NCBI GenBank assembly: GCA_028818695.1
Contig: JAPPNK010000021.1
Location: forward strand, 62,001-126,000
Direction of reading: 5' to 3'
DNA from: Candidatus Poribacteria bacterium
Lineage (GTDB): Bacteria > Poribacteria > WGA-4E > GCA-2687025
DNA length: 64,000 bases
Each line of letters starts with the position of its first letter. Position 1 is the stretch's first letter. Below the pieces are notes generated by a model. That model was given only the letters and a program-made list of their open reading frames with translations. It searched no databases and was not told the origin of the DNA. The translations under genes were made by a program, and so were the position numbers. Shown here one piece after another: positions 18,011-26,496 of this stretch.

Positions 18011-18827
18011 GACTTCTTCAATTGCAAAAAATATATTTGGTAACTCGCTATATCAAATACGAGCGAGATCTGCATTGCCTATTCTTGTGCGACAAGCTTT
18101 GGCTAGCGAAAAAATTTCCTATGGGGATTTGGCAAAAGAACTCGACATGCCCAATGCGCGAAATCTTAACTGGGTGCTTGGCAGTATTGGCAAAACCCTT
18201 TTAGAACTAGGTGAAAAGTGGCAGGAAGAGATACCGCCTATACAGGGGATTGTAGTCGGTCAGCAAACAGGTTTACCTGGAGATGGTGTTAATTTTATTA
18301 TTGGGAAACTAGATCCACGACAAAAGGAAGCAATTGTTCAGGAAAAATTAGGTAGCGTTTTTAGTTATCCGAGATGGTTAGATGTCCTTGAGGCATGCGA
18401 ATTATCACCCGCTAAGCCTCTAAACCCACCTGAACCACCGGATCATCGTAGCAGGACTCGTGAGAGTGAAGCGCATAAGCGATTCAAAAACTATATAGCG
18501 CGTTATCCAGAGGCCGTTGGATTAAAAAAGTCGTTGGCGCCTGGCGAAACAGAGCACAAGTTACCATCGGGCGATATCCCTGATGTCTTATTTCAGAGTG
18601 CGCGATGCCGTATTGCAGTAGAGGTTAAATCCCGCATTTCAAGCGAAGATGATCTGAGGCGCGGTCTCTTCCAGTGTATAAAGTACCGTGCGATTCTCAG
18701 AGCCTGCCGAAGCCTTGAGGGCGGAACCTACGAGGCTGATGCCCTACTGGCCATTGAAGGCTCATTGCCTAAAGAACTCATCCCTGTTAAAAATACGCTG
18801 GGGGTCAAGGTATTTGAAATTAAGTAG
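17997..18827 (+). CDS. PD-(D/E)XK nuclease-like protein with N-terminal winged-helix-like domain, foreign-looking
   Basis: 276 residues behind a strong AGGAGGAAAT site. Residues about 20-100 resemble a winged-helix module (SYGDLAKELDMPNARNLNWVL is its centre). Residues 155-235 fit a PD-(D/E)XK nuclease core: helix with Glu159, SGDIPD with Asp196, AVEVKS with Glu209 and Lys211, and a following QCIKY helix (Gln226, Tyr230). The gene is clearly poorer in GC than its surroundings: three sampled lines (18121, 18241, 18301) contain 76 G/C in 180 bases, against about 62 percent in a line of the Omp85 gene. A restriction-like or repair nuclease acquired by transfer is the best reading. No methyltransferase is adjacent. 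Confidence 0.7.
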   Translation: MSEHRTSSIAKNIFGNSLYQIRARSALPILVRQALASEKISYGDLAKELDMPNARNLNWVLGSIGKTLLELGEKWQEEIPPIQGIVVGQQTGLPGDGVNFIIGKLDPRQKEAIVQEKLGSVFSYPRWLDVLEACELSPAKPLNPPEPPDHRSRTRESEAHKRFKNYIARYPEAVGLKKSLAPGETEHKLPSGDIPDVLFQSARCRIAVEVKSRISSEDDLRRGLFQCIKYRAILRACRSLEGGTYEADALLAIEGSLPKELIPVKNTLGVKVFEIK

Positions 18828-19034
18828 GGGTACTAAAGTTTGGACAATTTTGTATCCCATTAAGGGGGGAAGTTCAGCGCCAGCGCGTTGCGAGACTTTA
18901 TCGGCGTCGTCAACAGCGGCAAGGCGGCGATTAGACGCTTTATCACGTTGAAGCCTGTCGCGCGTCGGCGGACGCAAAGTCGCGCGCCGTGGAGCAGGGT
19001 ACCGATCATCGTCCGCGGCCAATCGTATCAGCAT

Positions 19035-19865
19035 CTAAGCAAAAAACGGGTTGTGCGCCTTCTCTTCGCCGACGGTCGTTGAGGGTCCGTGTCCGGGGTA
19101 AAGCCGCGTGTTGTCGGGCAGCGCGAGCAGCTTTGCCGCCGAGGCGCGGCTCTGCTCATAGGAGCGGTTCGGCTTGCCAATAGACCCCGAGAAGATGACA
19201 TCCCCAATGATCGCCAGCGAGCCGCACAGAAACGTGACGCACCCTTCCGAATGCCCCGGCGTCTTCATCATCTTGACCGTCAACTCTCCAACCTGGACCG
19301 TTTCGCCCTCCGCTAGATGAGCCGTCTCGCCGAGATGGCGCGGCGTCTTCATATCCTCGCCCATGACGACGGGAACTTTGAACCGCTTTTGAAGCGCATC
19401 AACCCCTTCCACATGGTCGGCATGCCCATGCGTCAACAGGATGAGCGACGGGTTCAGCTCTTCGCTCTCCGCCGTCTCGATGATCTGTTCAGGATGGGCG
19501 GCGGTGTCGACGATCGCGCATGCGTTCGTTTTTTTGCATACAAGCAAAAAGGAGAAGACGGGCCATCCGCCGACATAGTTCATGAGCCGTATGACGCGCG
19601 CGTCGGGGTCGGCGTCTTCCGGCTCCTCCGCCGGCGCCCACTTGCCGGACGCAATCGCCCATAGCCGTTCGCCGTCCAGTTGGAGCGCGGACGCGACCTT
19701 GCCCGTTTCGTCTCGGTTCGGGCTGCGTTCATAGTTTTCAAAGTCGCGCAGCAGATCGGTCGGCAGCCCGGCGTCTTTTGCCGTCTCTTCCAGAGAGCGT
19801 CTCAGCCCCATCCGCGCCTTTCCGATGATGTCTCCAAATTCGTCTTCCAGCTCTATGGCTACCAT
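19035..19865 (-). CDS. HTH domain fused to an MBL-fold metallohydrolase
   Basis: The ATG at 19865 (276 residues) follows GGAAGGA; a TTG further upstream is less likely. Residues about 8-78 look like an XRE-type helix-turn-helix domain with the pattern SLEETAKDAGLPTDLL. From about residue 90 a glyoxalase-II-like MBL domain follows, with THGHADH, TPGHSEG, GDVIFSG and the final YPGHGP metal-ligand motifs all intact. The enzyme is likely a thioester or glyoxalase-type hydrolase, with the HTH domain giving regulation or a structural role. It lies 27 bases downstream of the PpiD-like gene. Confidence 0.82.
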   Translation of the reverse strand: MVAIELEDEFGDIIGKARMGLRRSLEETAKDAGLPTDLLRDFENYERSPNRDETGKVASALQLDGERLWAIASGKWAPAEEPEDADPDARVIRLMNYVGGWPVFSFLLVCKKTNACAIVDTAAHPEQIIETAESEELNPSLILLTHGHADHVEGVDALQKRFKVPVVMGEDMKTPRHLGETAHLAEGETVQVGELTVKMMKTPGHSEGCVTFLCGSLAIIGDVIFSGSIGKPNRSYEQSRASAAKLLALPDNTRLYPGHGPSTTVGEEKAHNPFFA

Positions 19866-19892
19866 GTCGGTTCCTTCCGTTTTGGGCAACGT

Positions 19893-21815
19893 TTAATATT
19901 CTGCCAGCGCCTTCGCGTTGTATTCGATGTCCGCCTCGTTCCGCACATCTTGAAGCCATGACTCGCGTATGTAGTGGCGCTTGCTGGCGAGAAGACGCCG
20001 CCGTATCTCCTGCCGTTGTTCGTCGGTCAGCTCCTCTAGGTTCGCGTCCGTTCTCTGTTTCAGCTCAATGATGAAGGCTCCGTCGTCGCCTTTGAAGACG
20101 CCCTGAATCTCCCCCTCGGTCATGCGGAACGCGGCGATCATCGCCTTCCTGCCGAGACCGATGCCGCTGATATACCCGTTCAGGTTGGAGGAAAATTCGA
20201 TCGTGTCTTGGGGGGTCATCTCGGCAGGGTCGTTCTCACCGGGGCTGTACTTTTTGACAAGGTCGTCCAATGTATCCCCGTCCTCCAGCTCCGCGTACAG
20301 CTTCTCAGCGGCTGCCATTGCAAGATCGCGCGCTTTCTGCCCCTTCAGTATCGTATCAATTTCCGACCTCGCCTCGTCAAACGGCTGGGCGCCTTCGCTC
20401 CGTTTTTCGTTGACCCGAATGAGCAGATAGCTTTGCACAGCGTCCCTCTCGATAACCTGTATCGGCTCGCTCCATTGTTCGAGCGGAGCGATAAAAACAG
20501 CTCTGTTCACATCAGAGTTGCGAAACGCCGGGTCTAGACCCCCGCCGAAAGTGTCGAAACGCGAGAAAAAGCCTGTTGTCGTCAAGACCGCGTTATACGG
20601 CGTAAACCGCTCTTTAGTCAACGCCTCCTCCAGCCCGCCTGCCGAGTCGATCTCAAAATACAGCTCTTGTATGTCTTCCCTCGCTCGGTCGGACTGCCTC
20701 GCCTTTCTGATGGCGAAGCGAATATCTGACTGTACCGCTTCAAGCGGCTTTTGATCGCGCGCGTCTTCAAGCTGGATAATATGTACGCCGTACGCGGAAC
20801 GCACAGGCTCGCTCAGGTCCCCCTTTTGGGCGAGGGCGAAGGCGGCTTCAGTGAACTCTGGAACCATCGTCTTGTCGTCAAACCAACCGAGGTCGCCGCC
20901 GAGAGCGGCGGTTCCCGGGTCGGCGGAATGCTCCCGCGCCAGAGCCGCAAAATCGGCTCCCTCCGCCTTTATTTGTTCAAGCAGCTCCTGCGCTTTCTTC
21001 TCGGTGGCGGCGCGCGCCTCCGGCGTGTCCTCTTCGTCTTTCAGGAGAATATGCCGCGCCCGCCTCTCCTCCACGGAAAACTCCGATTTGCGCCGTTCGT
21101 AATAATCGGCGATGTCCTCCTCGGTCACTTCGACGGGCGCAAAGGCGACGGTCAGCTTCACAAACTCAAGGTTGACCGCCTCGCCCTGCCAGAACATGTC
21201 CTGATTTGCGTCGTAAAACGCCTGCGCCTCTTCGTCGGAAATTTCAATGCTGGAAAGATAACCCTCGTAGGTAAAGGTCGCATACCGCAGAATCGCCTTC
21301 GTGTTCCTTTCAAGATAATCCGCCTCAATCTCCTTCGTCGAGACGACGGGGAGCTGATGCGCCAAAGAGTAAACGCTGTTGCGGGCTCTCTCTCTCCATA
21401 TCGTTTCCAGCCGGGCAGCCTCCGGCAGATACCCATACCGCGCATAGTCGCTGCCAATTTCGGGGCTTCGAGAAACGGCGCGCTTGATGGCGGAGAGGTC
21501 CAGCGACGTCTTGAGTTCGCGCGCTTTAGACATGATGAGCATACTGTTTATGATTTCGTCGGACGCTTCTGCATGCAGATCAACGTCGCCTTGGTTCCTC
21601 ATCTGCTGCCTGCTGGATACCATGCGAAGCACATTCTGGTACACCTGCGCGTCCACCTTTTCCCCGTTGACCTTGAGTATCCATGGCGCGCCGCCTCCGA
21701 ACATAGCGCTGGGATCGACTCCCGCGACGACCAGTCCAAACATCGCGGCGAATACGATCGCCATGACCCACATGATAATGCCTTTGAACAGTTTAGAGCG
21801 AAAGAATGCCATCAT
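19893..21815 (-). CDS. PpiD/SurA-like periplasmic peptidyl-prolyl isomerase
   Basis: About 640 residues from the ATG at 21815; the frame is open to 21836. A single N-terminal membrane span (about residues 8-32, GIIMWVMAIVFAAMFGLVV) anchors it. A SurA-N-like chaperone region follows, and a parvulin (PPIC) domain lies near residues 255-360, with ARHILLK, GGDLGWF and YGVHIIQL motifs. The C-terminal region is a second chaperone-like part. This is the PpiD plan: an inner-membrane-tethered foldase for outer-membrane and secreted proteins. The gene is divergent from the Omp85 gene, which fits a joint role in envelope biogenesis. Confidence 0.88.
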   Translation of the reverse strand: MMAFFRSKLFKGIIMWVMAIVFAAMFGLVVAGVDPSAMFGGGAPWILKVNGEKVDAQVYQNVLRMVSSRQQMRNQGDVDLHAEASDEIINSMLIMSKARELKTSLDLSAIKRAVSRSPEIGSDYARYGYLPEAARLETIWRERARNSVYSLAHQLPVVSTKEIEADYLERNTKAILRYATFTYEGYLSSIEISDEEAQAFYDANQDMFWQGEAVNLEFVKLTVAFAPVEVTEEDIADYYERRKSEFSVEERRARHILLKDEEDTPEARAATEKKAQELLEQIKAEGADFAALAREHSADPGTAALGGDLGWFDDKTMVPEFTEAAFALAQKGDLSEPVRSAYGVHIIQLEDARDQKPLEAVQSDIRFAIRKARQSDRAREDIQELYFEIDSAGGLEEALTKERFTPYNAVLTTTGFFSRFDTFGGGLDPAFRNSDVNRAVFIAPLEQWSEPIQVIERDAVQSYLLIRVNEKRSEGAQPFDEARSEIDTILKGQKARDLAMAAAEKLYAELEDGDTLDDLVKKYSPGENDPAEMTPQDTIEFSSNLNGYISGIGLGRKAMIAAFRMTEGEIQGVFKGDDGAFIIELKQRTDANLEELTDEQRQEIRRRLLASKRHYIRESWLQDVRNEADIEYNAKALAEY

Positions 21816-21881
21816 GGCGAAGCGTCTCCGAGACAAGTTTGCTGCTGAACCGAGCGGGCGTTTCTATCCGCCCCCGCATAC

Positions 21882-21890
21882 TGGTATAAT
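21882..21890 (+). promoter_or_regulatory. Extended -10 promoter for the Omp85 gene
   Basis: TGGTATAAT at 21882-21890 is a consensus -10 with the extended TGN element, about 105 bases upstream of the ATG at 21995. No good -35 is visible, as is usual for extended -10 promoters. The site lies in the divergent region with the PpiD-like gene. Confidence 0.5.
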
Positions 21891-21994
21891 GTAGCGTATC
21901 GGTTCAGATTAATCAAGCTGACGTCGTCAGCCCTGCCCTTTGAGCTGGGACGATGAACCTTTCAAATTGCGGCGTTGACAAATGAGGGGGATGA

Positions 21995-23839
21995 ATGCGG
22001 TTCGCTTGTCGAACGGATGGGAGCGGAGGCTTGATTCGACGCCTCCTTCTGTGCGCGGCGCTGACGGCGGCGTTTCAAACCGCTTTACACGCGGAGACGC
22101 CGTCCTACCCCCTGAAGAGCGTCACCCTGTTCGGTTTCCGCGCCTATCTGTCTGAATTTCGGAAGACGACGGCCGAATTGAACGACAAGCCGTACGACAA
22201 GGCGCAGCTGCAAGCCGCCATTGACGGGATTGTGAGCCATTACCGCGAGAACGGCTATCGATTCGCGCGCGCGGCTCCTGTCAAAACGCGCCTGCTGCGC
22301 GGCAGATCGCCCGGCTACCACGCGACAGTGCGCATGGACGAAGGCGTTGTGCGCGAAATCGAAGTGCGCGGCGCCGCGCATACCCGCGAGGAGGTGATCC
22401 TAAGCCAGCTGCTGCTGAAACATGGAAAGGTGTATTTCGAAGCGGACAGGGAAGAGAGTGAACGCATCCTGCGCGAAAAACCCTACATCGGCGGAGCGAG
22501 CATACAGGCGGAAGCGGACCCTCAGACAAACCGCGTCAAGGCGATCGTGACGATTGAGGAGCTCTGGGGGCTGGTGCCGCGCTTCCGCTTGGTCGACACG
22601 GCAGGCGACACAACGCTCAAAGGCTTCCTGCGCGGCGAAATCGGTTTTTTAATAAATCTCACCGACTCCAACTTTCTAGGCAGCGGGCAGCGCTGGCGGT
22701 TTCAATACCGCTGGGACGCCAAAAGGTTCAACCGCGAAACGGATCGCATCGAAGGCGGACGAAGCCGCACGGGAATACAGATGAACGATCCAAACCTTTT
22801 TGGAAGCCGATGGATATTCTCGGCGCAGTATCTGCAGCAGCCGCTCACCGACATTGACGCTTGGGAGGCGTCGCTCTCGCTTCCGTTATACTCGCTTCGG
22901 GCAAACTGGGCGGCGTCGCTGTCCGCATACGACTTCGGCCGTTTGAGCGACTACCGCCAGGACGGCGTTCTTCTTCGGCAGCGGGAACGTCATTTAAAGG
23001 GTCAAGCGGCGAGCGTCACAAGGGCGTTCGGGAAGCCGAATCGGCGGCTCTTGACCTCCGTATGGCTCCGCCATGGCATTGAAGAATCGCGCCTGACGCT
23101 GCCTGAAGAGCGGCAAGAACCGCGCGCAACCCATGCGCTCATCGGCGGGCAGGTGTCAGCGCGTTCCATCCGCTTTCGTCAGTACCGCAATCTGGACAGG
23201 ATGGGAAATGTGGAGGACATTGCGCTTGGGCATTCGTTCAATGTCGGCGCCGGCGTCGGTCTGACGGCTCTCTCAAACGATCTGAACGAACTGCGCCCGT
23301 CGCTGTCGTACCGCATATCGGCGCCGATCGGACAGGAGATTCTGTGGCAGAGCGCGTTGTCCGCGGAAGGTTCCTATCATTTTGAATCTGCCCGTCTGGA
23401 GGATGCGTCGGCGCTGGTTTATACGCGGCTGTTTCTTCGGCGCGGCTCATCGAGAATGGCGGTCGTCCGCGCCCAGTACGAATCGCGCTTCCGCCCCCGC
23501 CTAGAGAGCAATCTGCTGCTGGGAGGCGAGTTTGGCATACGGGGCTACAGCTCCCGCGCGCTGGACGGTCAAAGCAAGATCATATTGAACATTGAGGCGC
23601 GGCAGACGGTCTGGGAGCATCCGTTTTTTGCGGCGATGGGCGCGCTGTTTTACGACCACGGCTTCATCTGGCGGGATTCCCCAGCATGGAGCAATACCGC
23701 CCGCAGCGTCGGGTTCGGGCTGCGCATCGGCGTCCGTCGGATTGCGCGCGCGCCCGTCCTGCGCGTTGACGCCGCCTACGGCTTCGACTCATCCTCTCCC
23801 GGCTGGCTTCTTCACTTCGGCACGGGTCACCATTTTTAA
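21995..23839 (+). CDS. Omp85-superfamily outer-membrane protein (POTRA plus beta-barrel)
   Basis: 614 residues with a signal peptide (about 1-35) behind AGGGGG. Residues about 36-185 hold roughly two POTRA-like modules, with the typical GxxxAxxxxxVxxxxGRxxxxxVxEGxxxxI pattern; the rest is a beta-barrel ending in Phe (GTGHHF), the expected BAM signal. A GEFGIRGYSSR segment at about residue 507 matches the conserved (V/I)RGY loop-6 motif of the superfamily. With fewer POTRA domains than canonical BamA (five), it may be a TamA-, patatin-barrel- or FhaC-type relative instead of the main BamA. Confidence 0.85.
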   Translation: MRFACRTDGSGGLIRRLLLCAALTAAFQTALHAETPSYPLKSVTLFGFRAYLSEFRKTTAELNDKPYDKAQLQAAIDGIVSHYRENGYRFARAAPVKTRLLRGRSPGYHATVRMDEGVVREIEVRGAAHTREEVILSQLLLKHGKVYFEADREESERILREKPYIGGASIQAEADPQTNRVKAIVTIEELWGLVPRFRLVDTAGDTTLKGFLRGEIGFLINLTDSNFLGSGQRWRFQYRWDAKRFNRETDRIEGGRSRTGIQMNDPNLFGSRWIFSAQYLQQPLTDIDAWEASLSLPLYSLRANWAASLSAYDFGRLSDYRQDGVLLRQRERHLKGQAASVTRAFGKPNRRLLTSVWLRHGIEESRLTLPEERQEPRATHALIGGQVSARSIRFRQYRNLDRMGNVEDIALGHSFNVGAGVGLTALSNDLNELRPSLSYRISAPIGQEILWQSALSAEGSYHFESARLEDASALVYTRLFLRRGSSRMAVVRAQYESRFRPRLESNLLLGGEFGIRGYSSRALDGQSKIILNIEARQTVWEHPFFAAMGALFYDHGFIWRDSPAWSNTARSVGFGLRIGVRRIARAPVLRVDAAYGFDSSSPGWLLHFGTGHHF

Positions 23840-23851
23840 GACCGCTCTCTC

Positions 23852-23880
23852 TTGCGCGTACATGCCGCAGGCGGTATGAT
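23852..23880 (+). promoter_or_regulatory. Possible promoter for the enolase-superfamily gene
   Basis: TTGCGC at 23852-23857 and TATGAT at 23875-23880 are 17 bases apart and 39 bases upstream of the ATG at 23919. The -35 hexamer is the same as at 15261. Confidence 0.45.
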
Positions 23881-23918
23881 GAGCCTTCCGTTCAGACATC
23901 ATCGATAGAGGCGTCCGT

Positions 23919-25091
23919 ATGAAAATCGCGTCCGTATCCGCCGAGTGGATCCATGTCCCGATACCGTATGAGAAGCAGCATGTGAGCGATTTTGGCAGAA
24001 TCGCCTCCTTTGACACAACCCTTGTGCGCGTTGAGACAGAATGCGGACTTGCGGGCTACGGCGAGTCGAAGGCGGCTGTCGGCAGCTCCGGCGTTTACCA
24101 TGCGCTCGTAACGACAGTGGAGAAGGAACTGGCGCCGATTGTGATCGGGGAGGATCCGCGGAATCCAGCGCGTCTATGGGAGCTCATGTATAACGGAACG
24201 CGCGCGCATTACGCGCTTGACGAGGGGCGCGTCTTTCCGATACTCGGCCGGCGCGGGGCGACCGTCTCGGCAATGAGCGGAATCGACATGGCTCTCTGGG
24301 ACATACTCGGCAGATCGCTCAACGCGCCTGTCTGGCAGCTCCTCGGCGGAAAATGCCGCGACAAGATGCGCGCCTACGCCTCCGGCGGATGGGCGCCCGT
24401 TGAAACGATCGGGGAGCAGCTGCTCAGCTATGTGGAAGCGGGCGGATTTGACGCGGTCAAGATGCGCATCGGCATCGCGGACGGGCGGGTGGAAGACTCG
24501 GTCGCCCGCGTCTATGCGGCGCGCGAAGCGCTCGGCAGCCGAATCGACATCATGACAGACGCGCATGGCACCTTCAGCGTCGCCGGCGCGAAGCGTTTCT
24601 GCAGAGAAGCCGCGGACGCCAACATCGCATGGTTTGAGGAGCCTGTAGTCGCGGACGACAAGGCGGGCTGCGCCGAGGTGCGCGCCTCCACCGACATACC
24701 GATCGCCGCCGGCGAAAGCGAATTCACCCGCTTCGACTTCCGCGATCTGGCTGATCAGCGGGCGGTCGATATTTTTCAGCCCGACCTAGCCATCTGCGGC
24801 GGCGTAACCGAAGCGATGCGCATCGCGGCGCTCGGATCGGCGTATCAGATACAGCTGGCGCCGCATCTGTGGGGCGGCGCGCTCATGTTCTCCGCCGGCA
24901 TGCAGATCGCAGCCGCCGCGCCGAATGTGTTTATCCTTGAATACTCCTTAGGCGCAAATCCGATGCTCCATGACCTTGCCCAAGAAGAATTTCCGGTGGA
25001 GAACGGACAGATCGAAATACCCGACCGACCGGGGCTGGGCGTCACGGTGAATGAGGAGTTTGTAAAACGCCATCGTGTCGAAACAGGCTAA
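23919..25091 (+). CDS. Mandelate racemase / muconate-lactonizing-type enolase-superfamily enzyme
   Basis: 390 residues, the normal length. The N-terminal capping domain (1-125) precedes a barrel with KMR at 181-183 (general base), metal ligands Asp214, Glu240 and Glu266, an Asp at 289 (QPDL) and His316 (APHLWG). These are the catalytic residues of the MR/MLE subgroup acting on hydroxy acids or sugar acids by proton abstraction next to a carboxylate. The exact substrate cannot be read; acid-sugar dehydration or racemisation is the general expectation. The gene stands alone on its strand with its own promoter. Confidence 0.9.
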   Translation: MKIASVSAEWIHVPIPYEKQHVSDFGRIASFDTTLVRVETECGLAGYGESKAAVGSSGVYHALVTTVEKELAPIVIGEDPRNPARLWELMYNGTRAHYALDEGRVFPILGRRGATVSAMSGIDMALWDILGRSLNAPVWQLLGGKCRDKMRAYASGGWAPVETIGEQLLSYVEAGGFDAVKMRIGIADGRVEDSVARVYAAREALGSRIDIMTDAHGTFSVAGAKRFCREAADANIAWFEEPVVADDKAGCAEVRASTDIPIAAGESEFTRFDFRDLADQRAVDIFQPDLAICGGVTEAMRIAALGSAYQIQLAPHLWGGALMFSAGMQIAAAAPNVFILEYSLGANPMLHDLAQEEFPVENGQIEIPDRPGLGVTVNEEFVKRHRVETG

Positions 25092-25205
25092 CAGCGCCGC
25101 CCTTTAAGTTGGACATATCAGCGGACGAGCGCGAGCGGTTTCTGCGCCGCTCCTAAGAGTCCCGCTTGCGCGGGAGTAATCATGTAAATGACGGTCTGGT
25201 TGGCG

Positions 25206-25231
25206 AAGCCTTTTCCTTTAAAGAAAGGCTT
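25206..25231. terminator. Inverted repeat, possible weak terminator
   Basis: AAGCCTTT at 25206-25213 pairs exactly with AAAGGCTT at 25224-25231, with a short loop that itself contains CTTTAAAG. Only a weak T stretch follows on the plus strand. It lies between the convergent enolase-type gene and the TPR gene and could terminate either. Confidence 0.35.
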
Positions 25232-25305
25232 TGTTCGTCCAACGGTCCCAGCTTTATGCGAGAGGTCAGCGGAATGCGGTTGATGCCCCGACTTAGAGAG
25301 ATTGT

Positions 25306-26496
25306 TTAAAAAGAGAACTGGGCGAATTGCATCGACAACTGCGTTTCGGTTCGCTCAAACGGCGTATGTTGCGCGGTTGAGCTTGGACGCCTGAACAGTC
25401 TGGACGTCGAGAGGTGGTATCCAAGCGTGGAGACGAGCGGCGAAAAGATAGCGCCGATGCGCGCCCCGTGTATCAGGTCGCGCCGGGTCGGATTCTCATT
25501 GCTCAACTTGACAACCAGCGCGCCAATCAACGGCGGCAGGACCGCGCCCGCAAACGCGCTTCTGGAAGCGCCATGCCCAAAGCTGACCAGCCTGCCGACC
25601 TCCGGAACGCGCATCATGGAGCTCAAAACAAGGCCGGACGCCATGATCGTCAGCTGATCGTCCGTCTCCTTGTAACCCATAACGGAGGCGACGAAGAGAA
25701 GCCACCCGCCCATCGCGGTTCCAGTGAAATAGCTGCCGAGTATCTGCGCCCCAATCGTTTTCGGCGTGGAGAACCGCTGTTGCATGCTGTCTTCAAAGCC
25801 GGGCTGCGGCAGCGCCCATTTCACCATTTCCATGTTGGCGACCGCGCGCGTGTATTTCGGGTCGATCTCCAGAGCGGTTTGGAACGCCTCATACGCGTCG
25901 GAGTACCGTTCTAGATCATAATACGTCTCTCCGAGCAGGTTCCATATCTCCGCCGTACCGTTTTTCTGAACCGCCTGCTCTAAGAGCGCCGCCGCCCTGC
26001 CGTATTCGCCCTGGCGCCGCTCCTGCTGAGCCATTCTTTTCAAATTGTCGGCCGAGGCGCCTTCCGCGCCGAGCAGCGTCAGCTCCCTTTTCACCTTTTC
26101 CATGTTGACGGCCGCGTGTGTATATTTCGGATCAACCTCCAGAGCAGTTTGGAACGCCTCGTATGATTCGAGGTACCGTTCCAGCTCATAATACGCCTCT
26201 CCGAGCAGGTTCCACATCTCCGCCGTCCCTTTTCTCTGAACCGCCATCTCTAAGATCTTCGCCGAGACGTCGTATTGGCCAACTTGCTGCGCCTGACTAG
26301 CCATTCTTTTCCATTCGTCGGCAGGGATCTTGTCGAGGTCGGGATCGGAGTCTTCCGGTATTTTCAATTCGCCGGCCGGGACCCTGTCGGAGCCTTCCGG
26401 TTGCGCCGCGCCTTCGGCGCCTTCTTCAGCCGCCGCCGCGCACGCCAAGATCAACAAAAACGCCGACGCGCATGCAAGTAAATTAAGCCGCTTCAA
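25306..26496 (-). CDS. Exported TPR protein, short paralogue
   Basis: The likely start is TTG at 26496 behind AGGGGA; it lies inside the 3' end of the dioxygenase gene (14-base overlap). 396 residues: a signal peptide of about 22 residues, an acidic linker, two units of about 93 residues with TPR signatures (AEMWNLLGEAYYELERY, ALEVDPKYTHAAVNMEKV), then a C-terminal domain of about 150 residues with several hydrophobic, glycine-rich segments that look membrane-embedded. It is nearly identical at both ends to the longer gene 27454-29460. Its function is unknown. Confidence 0.75.
   Translation of the reverse strand: MKRLNLLACASAFLLILACAAAAEEGAEGAAQPEGSDRVPAGELKIPEDSDPDLDKIPADEWKRMASQAQQVGQYDVSAKILEMAVQRKGTAEMWNLLGEAYYELERYLESYEAFQTALEVDPKYTHAAVNMEKVKRELTLLGAEGASADNLKRMAQQERRQGEYGRAAALLEQAVQKNGTAEIWNLLGETYYDLERYSDAYEAFQTALEIDPKYTRAVANMEMVKWALPQPGFEDSMQQRFSTPKTIGAQILGSYFTGTAMGGWLLFVASVMGYKETDDQLTIMASGLVLSSMMRVPEVGRLVSFGHGASRSAFAGAVLPPLIGALVVKLSNENPTRRDLIHGARIGAIFSPLVSTLGYHLSTSRLFRRPSSTAQHTPFERTETQLSMQFAQFSF

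Noticed and set aside
18828-19034. Possible insertion-sequence remnant (TTTGGACA-like end near 18840)
   Set aside because: No paired inverted repeat, target duplication or transposase fragment could be found; a similar TTGGACA word near 25112 is too short to mean anything.
20751-21848. 365-codon plus-strand frame
   Set aside because: Antisense to the PpiD-like gene; its translation has no recognisable features and the GC-rich third positions explain the long frame.
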